In this document: piece by piece, positions 1 through 7,129 of the stretch | How the letters are laid out: the number at the start of each line of letters is the position of its first letter | Position numbering within the stretch: the stretch's first letter is position 1 | NCBI GenBank assembly: GCA_963729215.1 | Contig: CAVSND010000023.1 | Coordinates: 496,001 to 560,000 of the forward strand | Source of the DNA: CAVQJU01 sp963729215 | Lineage (GTDB): Bacteria; Acidobacteriota; Vicinamibacteria; Vicinamibacterales; CAVVIG01 | Length of the DNA stretch: 64,000 bases | Reading direction: 5' to 3' | The notes under the pieces: generated by a model | Databases searched by the model: none | What the model was told of the DNA's origin: nothing | What the model saw: the letters and a program-made list of their open reading frames with translations, nothing else | Program-made: the position numbers and the translations under genes

Positions 1-137
1 AGTCCCTTGACGGCGACGCCGCCGAGCGACGACAGATCCACGAGGTCGGCGTACTCGACGCCGTAGCCGAAGCAGCCGCTGGCCGCAATGAGCGGGTTCT
101 TGAGGGTCAGCGATCCAATCTGGACGGAAAGATCCAC
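1..137 (-). CDS. pyrD: Dihydroorotate dehydrogenase, catalytic subunit (5' part only)
   Basis: Oxidises dihydroorotate to orotate in pyrimidine synthesis. Only the first 45 codons lie in the window; the rest is cut by the left edge. The reading begins VDLSVQIGSLTLKNPLIAAS, followed by GCFGYG, which is the typical N-terminal FMN-barrel start of class 1B PyrD (LKNPxxxASGxFGxG). The GTG start at 137 follows the pyrK stop by one base, so the two are translationally coupled. The adjoining pyrK supports a two-subunit type 1B enzyme that uses NAD+. Nothing odd is visible in the short stretch. Confidence 0.88.
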   Translation of the reverse strand, partial: MDLSVQIGSLTLKNPLIAASGCFGYGVEYADLVDLSSLGGVAVKG

Positions 138-138
138 G

Positions 139-951
139 TCAGCCCCAGCGAATCTGATCGGCGGCCAGCACCGGCCCGGCCAGGCACGATCGCACGTGAT
201 GGAATCGCCCGTCGTCGCCCAGCATCGGCACGACACAGCTGTAGCAGCCGCCGAGCCCGCATCCCATGATGCGTTCGACCGACACCTCGCACGGCTGGCC
301 GAACCTGGCGGCTGTCGCCGCGGTGGCCGCGAGCATGCCTTCGGGACCGCAGGCGTAGATCATCACCGGAGCATCGGGCCTGCGTTCCGCCAGCCGGCGT
401 TCGAGCGGTGCGATCACGCGCCCGCGCTCGCCTACGCTGCCGTCTTCGGTGGTCAGCACGAGGTCGACGTTCAGGGATCGGAAGAAATCGAGATGGAACA
501 ACTCGTCGCCTCGGCGTGCGCCATAGAACAGCGTGCTCCTGACGTGTCGCGCATGCAGCGACTCCGCCAGCGCGGCAAACGGCGCCAGCCCGACGCCGCC
601 AGCGACCATCCATGCCTCGTGGGGCGGTTGCACCAGCGTGAAGGGGCGGCCCAGCGGTCCGAGGCACGCAGCCACCTGCCCGGGACGCGCGCCGTAGATG
701 AGCGATGTCGAGATGCCGATCCGCTTGTTCAGGAGCGTGATGCCGGTCGGCACGCCGTCGGCCGTCCGCAGCACTTCAAACACGGAAAACGGACGGCGCA
801 GCAACGGGTCGCTACCGGACGCGAGCTTGACCATCACGAACTGTCCAGGAGCGGCGGCGGCCGCGATTGCCGGGGCCGCCAGGGCGAGCACGTTGTAGTC
901 AGCGGACAGCGGACGGTTGCCCGTCACTTCCGCTGCCACGTCGATCGGCAT
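139..951 (-). CDS. pyrK: Dihydroorotate dehydrogenase electron-transfer subunit PyrK
   Basis: Iron-sulfur flavoprotein that carries electrons from PyrD to NAD+. The 270-residue product has the ferredoxin-reductase fold signs: RRPFS near residues 52-56 for FAD, AGGVGLAPF near 117-125 for the nucleotide, and four cysteines at about 231, 236, 239 and 256 (CGLGGCYSC and a later C) for the 2Fe-2S cluster. Length is normal for the family. It is the first gene of a pyrK-pyrD pair read leftward. A TATACT box ends six bases before the ATG, so the message may be leaderless. Confidence 0.93.
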   Translation of the reverse strand: MPIDVAAEVTGNRPLSADYNVLALAAPAIAAAAAPGQFVMVKLASGSDPLLRRPFSVFEVLRTADGVPTGITLLNKRIGISTSLIYGARPGQVAACLGPLGRPFTLVQPPHEAWMVAGGVGLAPFAALAESLHARHVRSTLFYGARRGDELFHLDFFRSLNVDLVLTTEDGSVGERGRVIAPLERRLAERRPDAPVMIYACGPEGMLAATAATAARFGQPCEVSVERIMGCGLGGCYSCVVPMLGDDGRFHHVRSCLAGPVLAADQIRWG

Positions 952-957
952 CGTCGC

Positions 958-963
958 AGTATA
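958..963 (-). promoter_or_regulatory. Probable -10 box of pyrK-pyrD (leaderless)
   Basis: On the minus strand the sequence reads TATACT, six bases, then the pyrK ATG. Transcription normally begins 6-8 bases after a -10 box, so the first transcribed base would be at or next to the start codon. No good -35 box is visible. Confidence 0.45.
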
Positions 964-1050
964 CCGCGCGCACTGCCGGCGGCCGTTCAGGCGCGACTGG
1001 CGGGGCGGCCCGGAGGCAGTGCTAGAATCCCGCGTGGCAGGGAGCCGCCA

Positions 1051-1836
1051 ATGAAAAAAAGAACCGCCATTCCGCTCGGTGCCTTCCTCGCGCTCCTGAC
1101 GCTCGTCGCCGCGCCGGCGAGTGCGCAGTGGGACCCGTTCCCGGTCAAGAACATGCCGCGCACGGCGGACGGCAAAGTCGACATGAACGCGCCGGCCCGG
1201 CGGACCGCCGACGGCAAACCCGACTTGTCCGGTTTCTGGATGCCGTCAGACGTCGTGCGGCACCTGCTCAACCTGGCCGTAGACATGAAGCCCGAAGACA
1301 TTCCGCTGCAGCCCTGGGCGGCCGACGTCTACAAAGAGCGAATCGAAACGAACGGCAAGGATCATCCGGGTGTCCGGTGCTGGCCGTCCGGCATCCCGGA
1401 AAAGCTGAATATCCCGGACGGCCTGAAGCTCGTGCAGACGCCTGACTTGATCATCCTGCTGCACGAGTCGCGCACGATCTACCGGCAGATATTCCTCGAT
1501 GGCCGCAAGCATCCGAAGGACCCGCAGCCGACGTGGATGGGCTATTCGATCGGCCGATGGGACGGCGACACGCTCGTCGTCGACACCATCGGGCAGAACG
1601 GCAGAACGTGGCTGGACATGCGAGGCCTGCCCGGCACCGAGGCTCTGCACGTGATCGAGAGGTACTCGCGTCCGAAGATCGGCCACATGGATATCGATGT
1701 GACCATCGACGATCCGAAGGCGTACACGAAGCCGTGGACCGTGAAGCTCGCGTGGACGCTGCAGCCGGACACCGATCTCATCGAAAGCATCTGCGAAGAG
1801 AACAGCAAGGACGTGCCTCACATGGTTGGGAAGTAG
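1051..1836 (+). CDS. Secreted protein of an acidobacterial family of unknown function
   Basis: A 261-residue protein with a clear signal peptide (MKKR, then a hydrophobic run ending ASAQ). The mature part contains RTADGKPDLSGFWMP, RWDGDTLVVDTIGQNGRTW and IDVTIDDPKAYTKPW, motifs I recognise from a large family of secreted acidobacterial proteins with no known function. The ATG at 1051 is preceded by a GGCAGGGAG ribosome site and was preferred to the much earlier in-frame start, which would read antisense to pyrK. A TAGAAT box at 1023-1028 could be its -10. A relative begins at 63916 at the other end of the window. Confidence 0.8.
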   Translation: MKKRTAIPLGAFLALLTLVAAPASAQWDPFPVKNMPRTADGKVDMNAPARRTADGKPDLSGFWMPSDVVRHLLNLAVDMKPEDIPLQPWAADVYKERIETNGKDHPGVRCWPSGIPEKLNIPDGLKLVQTPDLIILLHESRTIYRQIFLDGRKHPKDPQPTWMGYSIGRWDGDTLVVDTIGQNGRTWLDMRGLPGTEALHVIERYSRPKIGHMDIDVTIDDPKAYTKPWTVKLAWTLQPDTDLIESICEENSKDVPHMVGK

Positions 1837-1869
1837 AAGGCACAGACGAAGGACGAGGGCAGGGAGCCC

Positions 1870-3612
1870 GTGCGCTACCTCCGGATGTTGAGCAACTCGC
1901 TGGTGGCGGCCGTGCTCGGCGCGAGCTATGTCGTCGCGCTCGTGCTGCAGCTCAATCCGACGCTGTCGCTCGGCCCGCCCCGCCTGCTCCCGCTCGCGCT
2001 CACCGTCGGTCTGTTCTATGCCGCCCATCTCACCGTCATCTTCTACATCTGGCTCGTCGTTCGTCAGGTGTTCGCGCGCGAGCTCTTTTCTCCCGCGTGG
2101 ACGAGCGTCTCCGTGCTGTCGTGGCTCGGCACCGCCGCGGCGGCGGCCGGCGCGGCGCTCATGTGGGCGAACCTGCGCACGTTCGCGCTCGTCTTGCCGG
2201 ACGACAGCGTGGACGCCATCGTCCGGGGCATGCTGGCGCTCATTGCCTCCGCCTGCCTGTTCATCGTCGTCGGTCAGCTGCGCACGCAATTCCCGCAGCG
2301 GCGCCGGCTCTGGGCGTTGCTGCTGGTGCTCGTCGCCTGCGGCTCGATAGCGGCTCCGGTCGCGCTGCGCGGGCGCGCCCGGGACTCCCTGCTCGAAACA
2401 CGCTCGGCCGGAGCGCTGCTCGAGCAGGTGACGGCCGAGCCCCCCTCCAACGTCACGGTGCTGGCGATCGACGCAGGCTCGCTCGATCTCATTACGAGCG
2501 CGGCCGCCGATGGACGTCTCCCGAACTTCGGGCGAGTGCTCGATGCGGGAGCCGTCATGCACCTCGCCACGATTCACCCGACATCGGCTGAAGCCGTGTG
2601 GACGGCCGTCGCCACGGGCAAGCTCCCGCAGAAGAACGGCGTGCGGTCGGCGGGTCTTTACGATCTCGCGCGCGGAGGCGAGCCGCTGCAGCTGCTGCCG
2701 GACTACTGTTTCGCCCACGCCCTGGTGCGTTTCGGGCTTGTCGCGGAAGTGCCGCATACATCCGCCGCTTTTCGAGCGCAGCCGTTCTGGAGCATCCTGA
2801 GCGTGCTCGGAATTCCAGTCGGCGTCGTGGGATGGCCGTTGACTCAGCCTGCGCCGGCTGTACGCGGTTACGTGATCAGCGACGCCTACCCACGTCTCGC
2901 TGCCACACCCTCGGCCATCGACGACTCGTCGTCTGTGTATCCGCCCGAGATGAAGTTGGAGGTTGCCCGGGCGCTGGAGTTTCCAGCTGTCGCGGATGGC
3001 GCCGCCGGCGTCACCGCGGGGCGCGAGACGATCAACGAGGCGCCGGGCCGGCTCGATCGCGCCTTCGATCAAATCGCCAGGACGGTCGGGCCCGATCACC
3101 CGACCCGCGTCACCGTCGTGCGCTATTCGAGCCTCGACGCGATCGGCCACTACTACCTGCGCTATGCGATGCCCTCCGAGTTTGGCGACGTCACGGACGA
3201 CGAACGCCGCCGGCTCGGATTGGTGTTGGAATCGCATTACAGTTTCATCGACGCTGCCATTGGCCGCGCGATCGCCGCGCTCGGGCCGGACGATTTGCTG
3301 CTCATCGTGTCGGGCTACGGGATGGAGCCGCTGGGGTTCGGCAAGCGGCTGCTCGAAGTGATGATTGGCGACCCCGGCTTGAGCGGCACGCACGAGGGTG
3401 CTCCAGACGGGTTCCTGATGGCGTACGGTCCTTCCGTCGCGCGGTCACGCCTGCTCGCGCGGGGGTCGGTTGTGGATTTCGTGCCGACGTTGCTGTATTT
3501 CCTGGGGTTGCCGATCGGACGCGACATGGACGGTTTCGCCCGGACGGACCTCTTTCAGCGCGCGTACACGGACGAGCGGCCGATTACGTTCATCCCGACC
3601 TACGACAGATAG
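1870..3612 (+). CDS. Membrane-anchored phosphodiesterase / alkaline-phosphatase superfamily protein
   Basis: A 580-residue protein starting at GTG. The first ~170 residues hold four to five hydrophobic segments. The rest resembles the type I phosphodiesterase / nucleotide pyrophosphatase fold: VTVLAIDAGSLDLI as the metal-binding first strand, then HPTSAEAVWTAVATGKLPQK with the usual nucleophile region, and VVRYSSLDAIGHYYL with the metal-binding Asp/His. The end has HEGAPDGFLMAYGP, the usual metal-binding His plus last strand. The substrate cannot be read from the sequence; lipid-linked or phosphonate substrates are possible. It lies 33 bp after the secreted protein and 80 bp before pyrR. Confidence 0.7.
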   Translation: MRYLRMLSNSLVAAVLGASYVVALVLQLNPTLSLGPPRLLPLALTVGLFYAAHLTVIFYIWLVVRQVFARELFSPAWTSVSVLSWLGTAAAAAGAALMWANLRTFALVLPDDSVDAIVRGMLALIASACLFIVVGQLRTQFPQRRRLWALLLVLVACGSIAAPVALRGRARDSLLETRSAGALLEQVTAEPPSNVTVLAIDAGSLDLITSAAADGRLPNFGRVLDAGAVMHLATIHPTSAEAVWTAVATGKLPQKNGVRSAGLYDLARGGEPLQLLPDYCFAHALVRFGLVAEVPHTSAAFRAQPFWSILSVLGIPVGVVGWPLTQPAPAVRGYVISDAYPRLAATPSAIDDSSSVYPPEMKLEVARALEFPAVADGAAGVTAGRETINEAPGRLDRAFDQIARTVGPDHPTRVTVVRYSSLDAIGHYYLRYAMPSEFGDVTDDERRRLGLVLESHYSFIDAAIGRAIAALGPDDLLLIVSGYGMEPLGFGKRLLEVMIGDPGLSGTHEGAPDGFLMAYGPSVARSRLLARGSVVDFVPTLLYFLGLPIGRDMDGFARTDLFQRAYTDERPITFIPTYDR

Positions 3613-3639
3613 ACAAATCGGCAGGGCGGCCACGTACGC

Positions 3640-3645
3640 TATACT
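3640..3645 (+). promoter_or_regulatory. Probable -10 box of the pyrRBC operon
   Basis: TATACT lies within GTACGCTATACTGC. The same 14 bases occur at 37201-37214 before the ATP synthase genes. No matching -35 box is seen at 16-18 bases. If used, transcription starts near 3652 and gives a leader of about 40 bases, too short for a terminator-type attenuator before pyrR. Confidence 0.45.
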
Positions 3646-3661
3646 GCTTCGCGCTCTTTAA

Positions 3662-3681
3662 CGCGGCCCTGAGAGGTCGCG
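3662..3681 (+). promoter_or_regulatory. PyrR-binding RNA loop upstream of pyrR
   Basis: CGCGGCC and GGTCGCG form a seven-pair stem (one G-T pair) around CTGAGA. The top contains CCTGAGAGG, an exact match to the CCNGNGAGG core of known PyrR-binding loops. It ends just before the GAAGAGGTGAAG ribosome-binding region of pyrR, so bound PyrR would probably block translation, as reported for mycobacterial pyrR leaders. No intrinsic terminator is seen between the loop and the ATG. The regulatory mode is inference; the motif and stem are seen directly. Confidence 0.72.
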
Positions 3682-3692
3682 AAGAGGTGAAG

Positions 3693-4223
3693 ATGTCTGT
3701 TGTCCTCGATGCGGACCAGGTGGCCCGCAGCCTTGCGCGAATCGCGCACGAAATCCTCGAACGCAACCGCAGTATCGACGAAGTTGCCCTGGTAGGCATT
3801 CGCACCAGAGGTGTCCCGCTGGCGAAGCGGATTGCGAAATCCATCCAGGACGTCTCAGGCCACGAGGTGCCCACCGGCGCCCTGGATATCACGCTCTATC
3901 GCGACGATCTGATGCGCACGCCGTTAGGCCCGCAGCCGGTCGTGCGCAAGACGGAGATCCAGTTCTCGATCGACGACAAACGCATTCTGCTCGTGGACGA
4001 CGTCCTGTACACCGGCCGGACGATCCGGGCGGCGCTCGATGCGCTCATCGATTTCGGGCGTCCGCGAGCGATCCAGCTCATCGTCCTCGTGGATCGTGGA
4101 CACCGCGAGCTACCGATCAAAGCGGACTACGTGGGCAAGAACCTCCCGACATCGGCGGCGCAGAGCGTGCAGGTGCACCTGGCCGAGATCGACGGACGCG
4201 ATGAAGTGGAGATCCTGCCGTGA
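3693..4223 (+). CDS. pyrR: Bifunctional pyr regulator / uracil phosphoribosyltransferase PyrR
   Basis: A 176-residue protein of normal PyrR length. It carries the PRPP loop RILLVDDVLYTGRTIRAA, the early VGIRTRGVPLAKRI segment and the C-terminal VQVHLAEIDGRDEVEIL found in PyrR and not in plain uracil phosphoribosyltransferases. PyrR senses UMP/UTP and binds pyr mRNA; a matching loop lies at 3662-3681. The ATG at 3693 was chosen because it follows a purine-rich site and begins the family's usual MSVVLDADQVARSL region. The stop overlaps the pyrB start as GTGA, so the genes are coupled. Confidence 0.93.
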   Translation: MSVVLDADQVARSLARIAHEILERNRSIDEVALVGIRTRGVPLAKRIAKSIQDVSGHEVPTGALDITLYRDDLMRTPLGPQPVVRKTEIQFSIDDKRILLVDDVLYTGRTIRAALDALIDFGRPRAIQLIVLVDRGHRELPIKADYVGKNLPTSAAQSVQVHLAEIDGRDEVEILP

Positions 4224-5149
4224 AAAAAGACCTGCTGGGCATCGCGGATCTCTCGCGGGAGGAAATCTACCTGGTGCTCGAGACGGCCGAGGCGATGCGC
4301 GAAGTCGGCCGGCGTCCCATCAAGAAAGTGCCGACCCTCCGCGGGAAGACGGTCGTCAACCTGTTCTACGAGCCGAGCACCCGCACGCGCACGTCGTTCG
4401 AGATTGCGGAGAAGCGGCTGAGCGCGGACACGCTCAACGTCGCCGTCTCGGCGTCGAGCGTCCTGAAAGGCGAGACGCTGGTCGACACGGCGCTGAACAT
4501 CGAAGCCATGTCGCCGGACATGATCGTCCTGCGCCACGCTTCGTCCGGCGCCTGTCATCTCCTGTCGCGTATCTGCAAGTCGCGCATCATCAATGCCGGC
4601 GACGGGATGCACGAACACCCGACGCAGGCGCTGCTCGACGCGTTCACGATCAAGGAACACAAGAAGACGATCGAGGGTCTGAAGGTCGCCATTGTCGGCG
4701 ATCTGCTGCACAGCCGTGTGCTGCGGTCGAATGTGCTGCTGCTGACGAAGCTCGGCGCGAGTGTCTGGCTCTGTGGTCCGCCGACGCTCGTCCCGCCCGG
4801 TATCGAGTGCCTCGGCGTCCACGTGACGACCTCGGTGGACGAAGCCGTGGCCGGCGCCGACGTGATCATGATGCTTCGCATCCAGCAGGAGCGGATGCAG
4901 GGCGCCTTTTTCCCCTCGCTGCGCGAGTACTTCAACGTCTTCGGGATGACGGCCGCGCGTGTGCGGGGCGCGAAACCCGACGTCATCATCATGCATCCCG
5001 GGCCGATGAACCGCGGCGTCGAGATTGCGTCGGACGTCGCCGACGGCCCTTATTCGGTCATTCTCGAGCAGGTCGCCAACGGCGTCGCCGTGCGGATGGC
5101 CGTGCTCTATCTTCTGGCGGGCGGAGTTGAAGATGAAGCGGCTGCTTAA
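4220..5149 (+). CDS. pyrB: Aspartate carbamoyltransferase, catalytic chain
   Basis: Joins carbamoyl phosphate and aspartate, the first committed step to UMP. The 309-residue product contains the carbamoyl-phosphate motif EPSTRTRTSFE (about residues 51-61), GDGMHEHPTQALLD in the middle, GDLLHSRVLRSN, and HPGPMNRGVEI near the end. The position that usually reads SRVARSN is SRVLRSN here, a conservative change. It starts at GTG inside the pyrR stop and its end overlaps pyrC by 17 bp. No regulatory chain gene (pyrI) is adjacent, as expected for an enzyme paired with a dihydroorotase-type partner. Confidence 0.95.
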   Translation: MKKDLLGIADLSREEIYLVLETAEAMREVGRRPIKKVPTLRGKTVVNLFYEPSTRTRTSFEIAEKRLSADTLNVAVSASSVLKGETLVDTALNIEAMSPDMIVLRHASSGACHLLSRICKSRIINAGDGMHEHPTQALLDAFTIKEHKKTIEGLKVAIVGDLLHSRVLRSNVLLLTKLGASVWLCGPPTLVPPGIECLGVHVTTSVDEAVAGADVIMMLRIQQERMQGAFFPSLREYFNVFGMTAARVRGAKPDVIIMHPGPMNRGVEIASDVADGPYSVILEQVANGVAVRMAVLYLLAGGVEDEAAA

Positions 5150-6452
5150 AGGCGGACGGGTCGTCGATCCGGCGAACGGCCGCGATGGCGCGTTCGACGT
5201 GTTGATCGAGGATGGGCGGATCGCGCGCGTCGGCCGCGATCTCGCGGTGGGGGCTGACACCACCGTGGTCACCATCCCCCCGGGGTTCGTCGTGTGCCCC
5301 GGCCTCATCGACATGCACGTCCACTTGCGCGAGCCGGGGCAGGAGCACAAGGAAACCATCGCCACGGGCACCGCGGCGGCGGTCGCGGGAGGCTTCACGG
5401 CCGTCGCGTGCATGCCAAACACCAGCCCCGTGAACGACAACGCCGGCGTAACGGAGTACGTGCTGAGAAAAGCCGCCGAAGCGAACCTCGCGCGCGTGTA
5501 CCCGATCGGCGCGGTCTCCCGCGGTCAGGCGGGCGAACAGCTGGCCGATATCGCGGAGCTGAAGAACGCCGGCTGCGTCGCGATTACGGACGACGGACGG
5601 CCCGTGGCCACGGCGGTGCTGATGCGGCGGGCGCTCGAGTATTCCTCGATGTTCAACATTCCGGTGATCGAACACTGCGAGGAGCAGTCGCTCAAGGGAG
5701 ACGGCGTCGCCCACGAGGGTTTCCAGGCGTCCTCTCTTGGCTTGCGCGGCATCCCCGGCGAGGCCGAGTCGATCATGGCCCTGAGGGACATCTCGTTGTC
5801 GTCGCTGACCGGCGGCGCCGTGCATATCGCGCACATGAGCGCGCGGCAGACGCTCGAGGCCGTCCGCTTCGGGAAATCGCACGGGGCGCGCGTCACCTGC
5901 GAGGTCACGCCCCACCATTTCGTCCTCACCGACGAGATGCTGGCGGCGCCGGTGCCGTACGACACCAACACGAAGATGAACCCGCCACTGCGCGAGGCGG
6001 CCGACCGCGACGCCATGCTGCAGGGCCTCGCGGACGGCAGCATCGACGTCATCGCGACCGACCACGCGCCGCATCATTACGACGAAAAGCTGGTCGAGTT
6101 CGATCACGCACCGTTCGGCATCACGGGACTGGAAACGGCCGTGTCCCTGTGCTTCGACAGGCTCGTGCACGCGCACGTTCTCGGCGTGCCGAGGCTCATC
6201 GAGCTGCTCTCCGTGAACCCCGCTCGAATTCTGAACGTACCGGGCGGGACGCTGTCGGAGGGCGCGCCGGCCGACGTGACGATTCTGGCGCCGGATCTTC
6301 CAGTGGCCGTGTCGGCGGACCGGATGAAGTCGAAGTCGAAAAACTCGCCGTTCATCGGCTGGACGCTGCGGGGTGGCGTCGCCGCGACGCTCGTCGGCGG
6401 ACGGGTGGTTTACGTAAACGAAGACGCGAAACTGAATTTGACGAACGGGTGA
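5133..6452 (+). CDS. pyrC: Dihydroorotase
   Basis: Cyclises carbamoyl aspartate to dihydroorotate. The 439-residue type I enzyme has the metal site MHVHLREPGQEHKE near residue 60, EHCEEQSL, VHIAHMSARQTLE, the histidine in EVTPHH and the catalytic IATDHAPHHYDEK. The start ATG at 5133 lies inside the end of pyrB and gives MKRLLKGGRVVDPANGRDG, the typical first strand. Type I dihydroorotases often bind aspartate carbamoyltransferase directly, and the pyrB overlap fits this. Downstream is a short repeat and then a broken phosphoribosyltransferase. Confidence 0.95.
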   Translation: MKRLLKGGRVVDPANGRDGAFDVLIEDGRIARVGRDLAVGADTTVVTIPPGFVVCPGLIDMHVHLREPGQEHKETIATGTAAAVAGGFTAVACMPNTSPVNDNAGVTEYVLRKAAEANLARVYPIGAVSRGQAGEQLADIAELKNAGCVAITDDGRPVATAVLMRRALEYSSMFNIPVIEHCEEQSLKGDGVAHEGFQASSLGLRGIPGEAESIMALRDISLSSLTGGAVHIAHMSARQTLEAVRFGKSHGARVTCEVTPHHFVLTDEMLAAPVPYDTNTKMNPPLREAADRDAMLQGLADGSIDVIATDHAPHHYDEKLVEFDHAPFGITGLETAVSLCFDRLVHAHVLGVPRLIELLSVNPARILNVPGGTLSEGAPADVTILAPDLPVAVSADRMKSKSKNSPFIGWTLRGGVAATLVGGRVVYVNEDAKLNLTNG

Positions 6453-6461
6453 GGCCCACCA

Positions 6462-6496
6462 CCTCACGCATTCACCCAATCACCGAATCACCCGAT
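6462..6496 (+). repeat. Degenerate octamer repeat between pyrC and the phosphoribosyltransferase
   Basis: The gap holds ATTCACCC, AATCACCG, AATCACCC in a row, a period of eight. It fills most of the 56 bp between the pyrC stop and the next ATG. It belongs to the intergenic short-repeat family seen through the window. Confidence 0.55.
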
Positions 6497-6508
6497 TGAG
6501 GTTCGCTT

Positions 6509-7129
6509 GTGAATCGACTCGAAGACACCCGGGCAAAAGCACTGAAGGAACTGCAGCAGTCGGAAGTGCTGATGATGGACGGCCATTTCGACTACGGCAA
6601 CGGGTACCACGGCCGCGTCTACCTGAATCCGCATCACCTGTTCCGGCATCCGTCCACGATCTGGCGGTTCGCGCAGGACCTCATCGACGTGCTCCCCGGC
6701 GATCTCGTGCAACGCACCGAGGTGGTCGCCGGACCTGCGACGGGCGGCGCGCTCCTGGCGCACACCATTGCGGGATTGCTCGACAGCCGCCGGAGCCTCA
6801 CGCATCCCCCCTGCGTCTTCGCCCCGTTCAACTACGATCCAACGGGCGGCTTCAGCCTGCGGCCGTTTTACGCGCGCGAGCTCGACGGCAGGCGCGTTGT
6901 CCTCGCGGATGATGTCCGGAACACCGGCGAGACGTTCGCCCGCTGCGCCGCGCTCGTGAAGTAGGCCGGCGGAACCGTGCTGGCGTCAGTCGAGATTTTC
7001 GATCGCCTCGAGGCCATCGCCGACATCGGCGCGCCGAACTACGCGCTGGCGGAATATAAGGCGCCAGAGAACTTCAAGGCGTCGGACTGCCCCCTGTGTG
7101 CTGCGCAGGTGCCAATCACCCGATTCTGA
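6509..7129 (+). pseudogene. Orotate-phosphoribosyltransferase-like gene with an in-frame stop
   Basis: The reading starts MNRLEDTRAKALKELQQSEV and carries VVAGPATGGALLAHTIAG and the PRPP loop RRVVLADDVRNTGET. A TAG at 6962-6964 ends it after 151 codons. The same frame then continues with AGGTVLASVEIFDRLEAI, YALAEYKAPENFKASDCPLC and VPITRF before a TGA at 7127-7129. This tail has a normal PyrE-like C-terminus with a CPLC pair. One C-to-T change (CAG to TAG) in VKxAGG would explain it, as would a base-call error. A second intact pyrE lies at 12613. The full product would be 206 residues. Its role beside pyrRBC could be orotate or another base salvage. Confidence 0.72.

Noticed and set aside
88..1050. 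Upstream extension of the secreted protein gene
   Set aside because: The first 320 residues are antisense to pyrK; the signal peptide starts at 1051.
1246..3393. Long open frame on the minus strand opposite the phosphodiesterase gene
   Set aside because: It is rich in Arg, His and Asp with no motif and mirrors a real gene with high third-position GC.
6509..7129. TAG read as pyrrolysine or another amino acid
   Set aside because: Several genes here end normally at TAG (nuoJ, hemL, rseP), and no recoding signal is seen. A base change is simpler.
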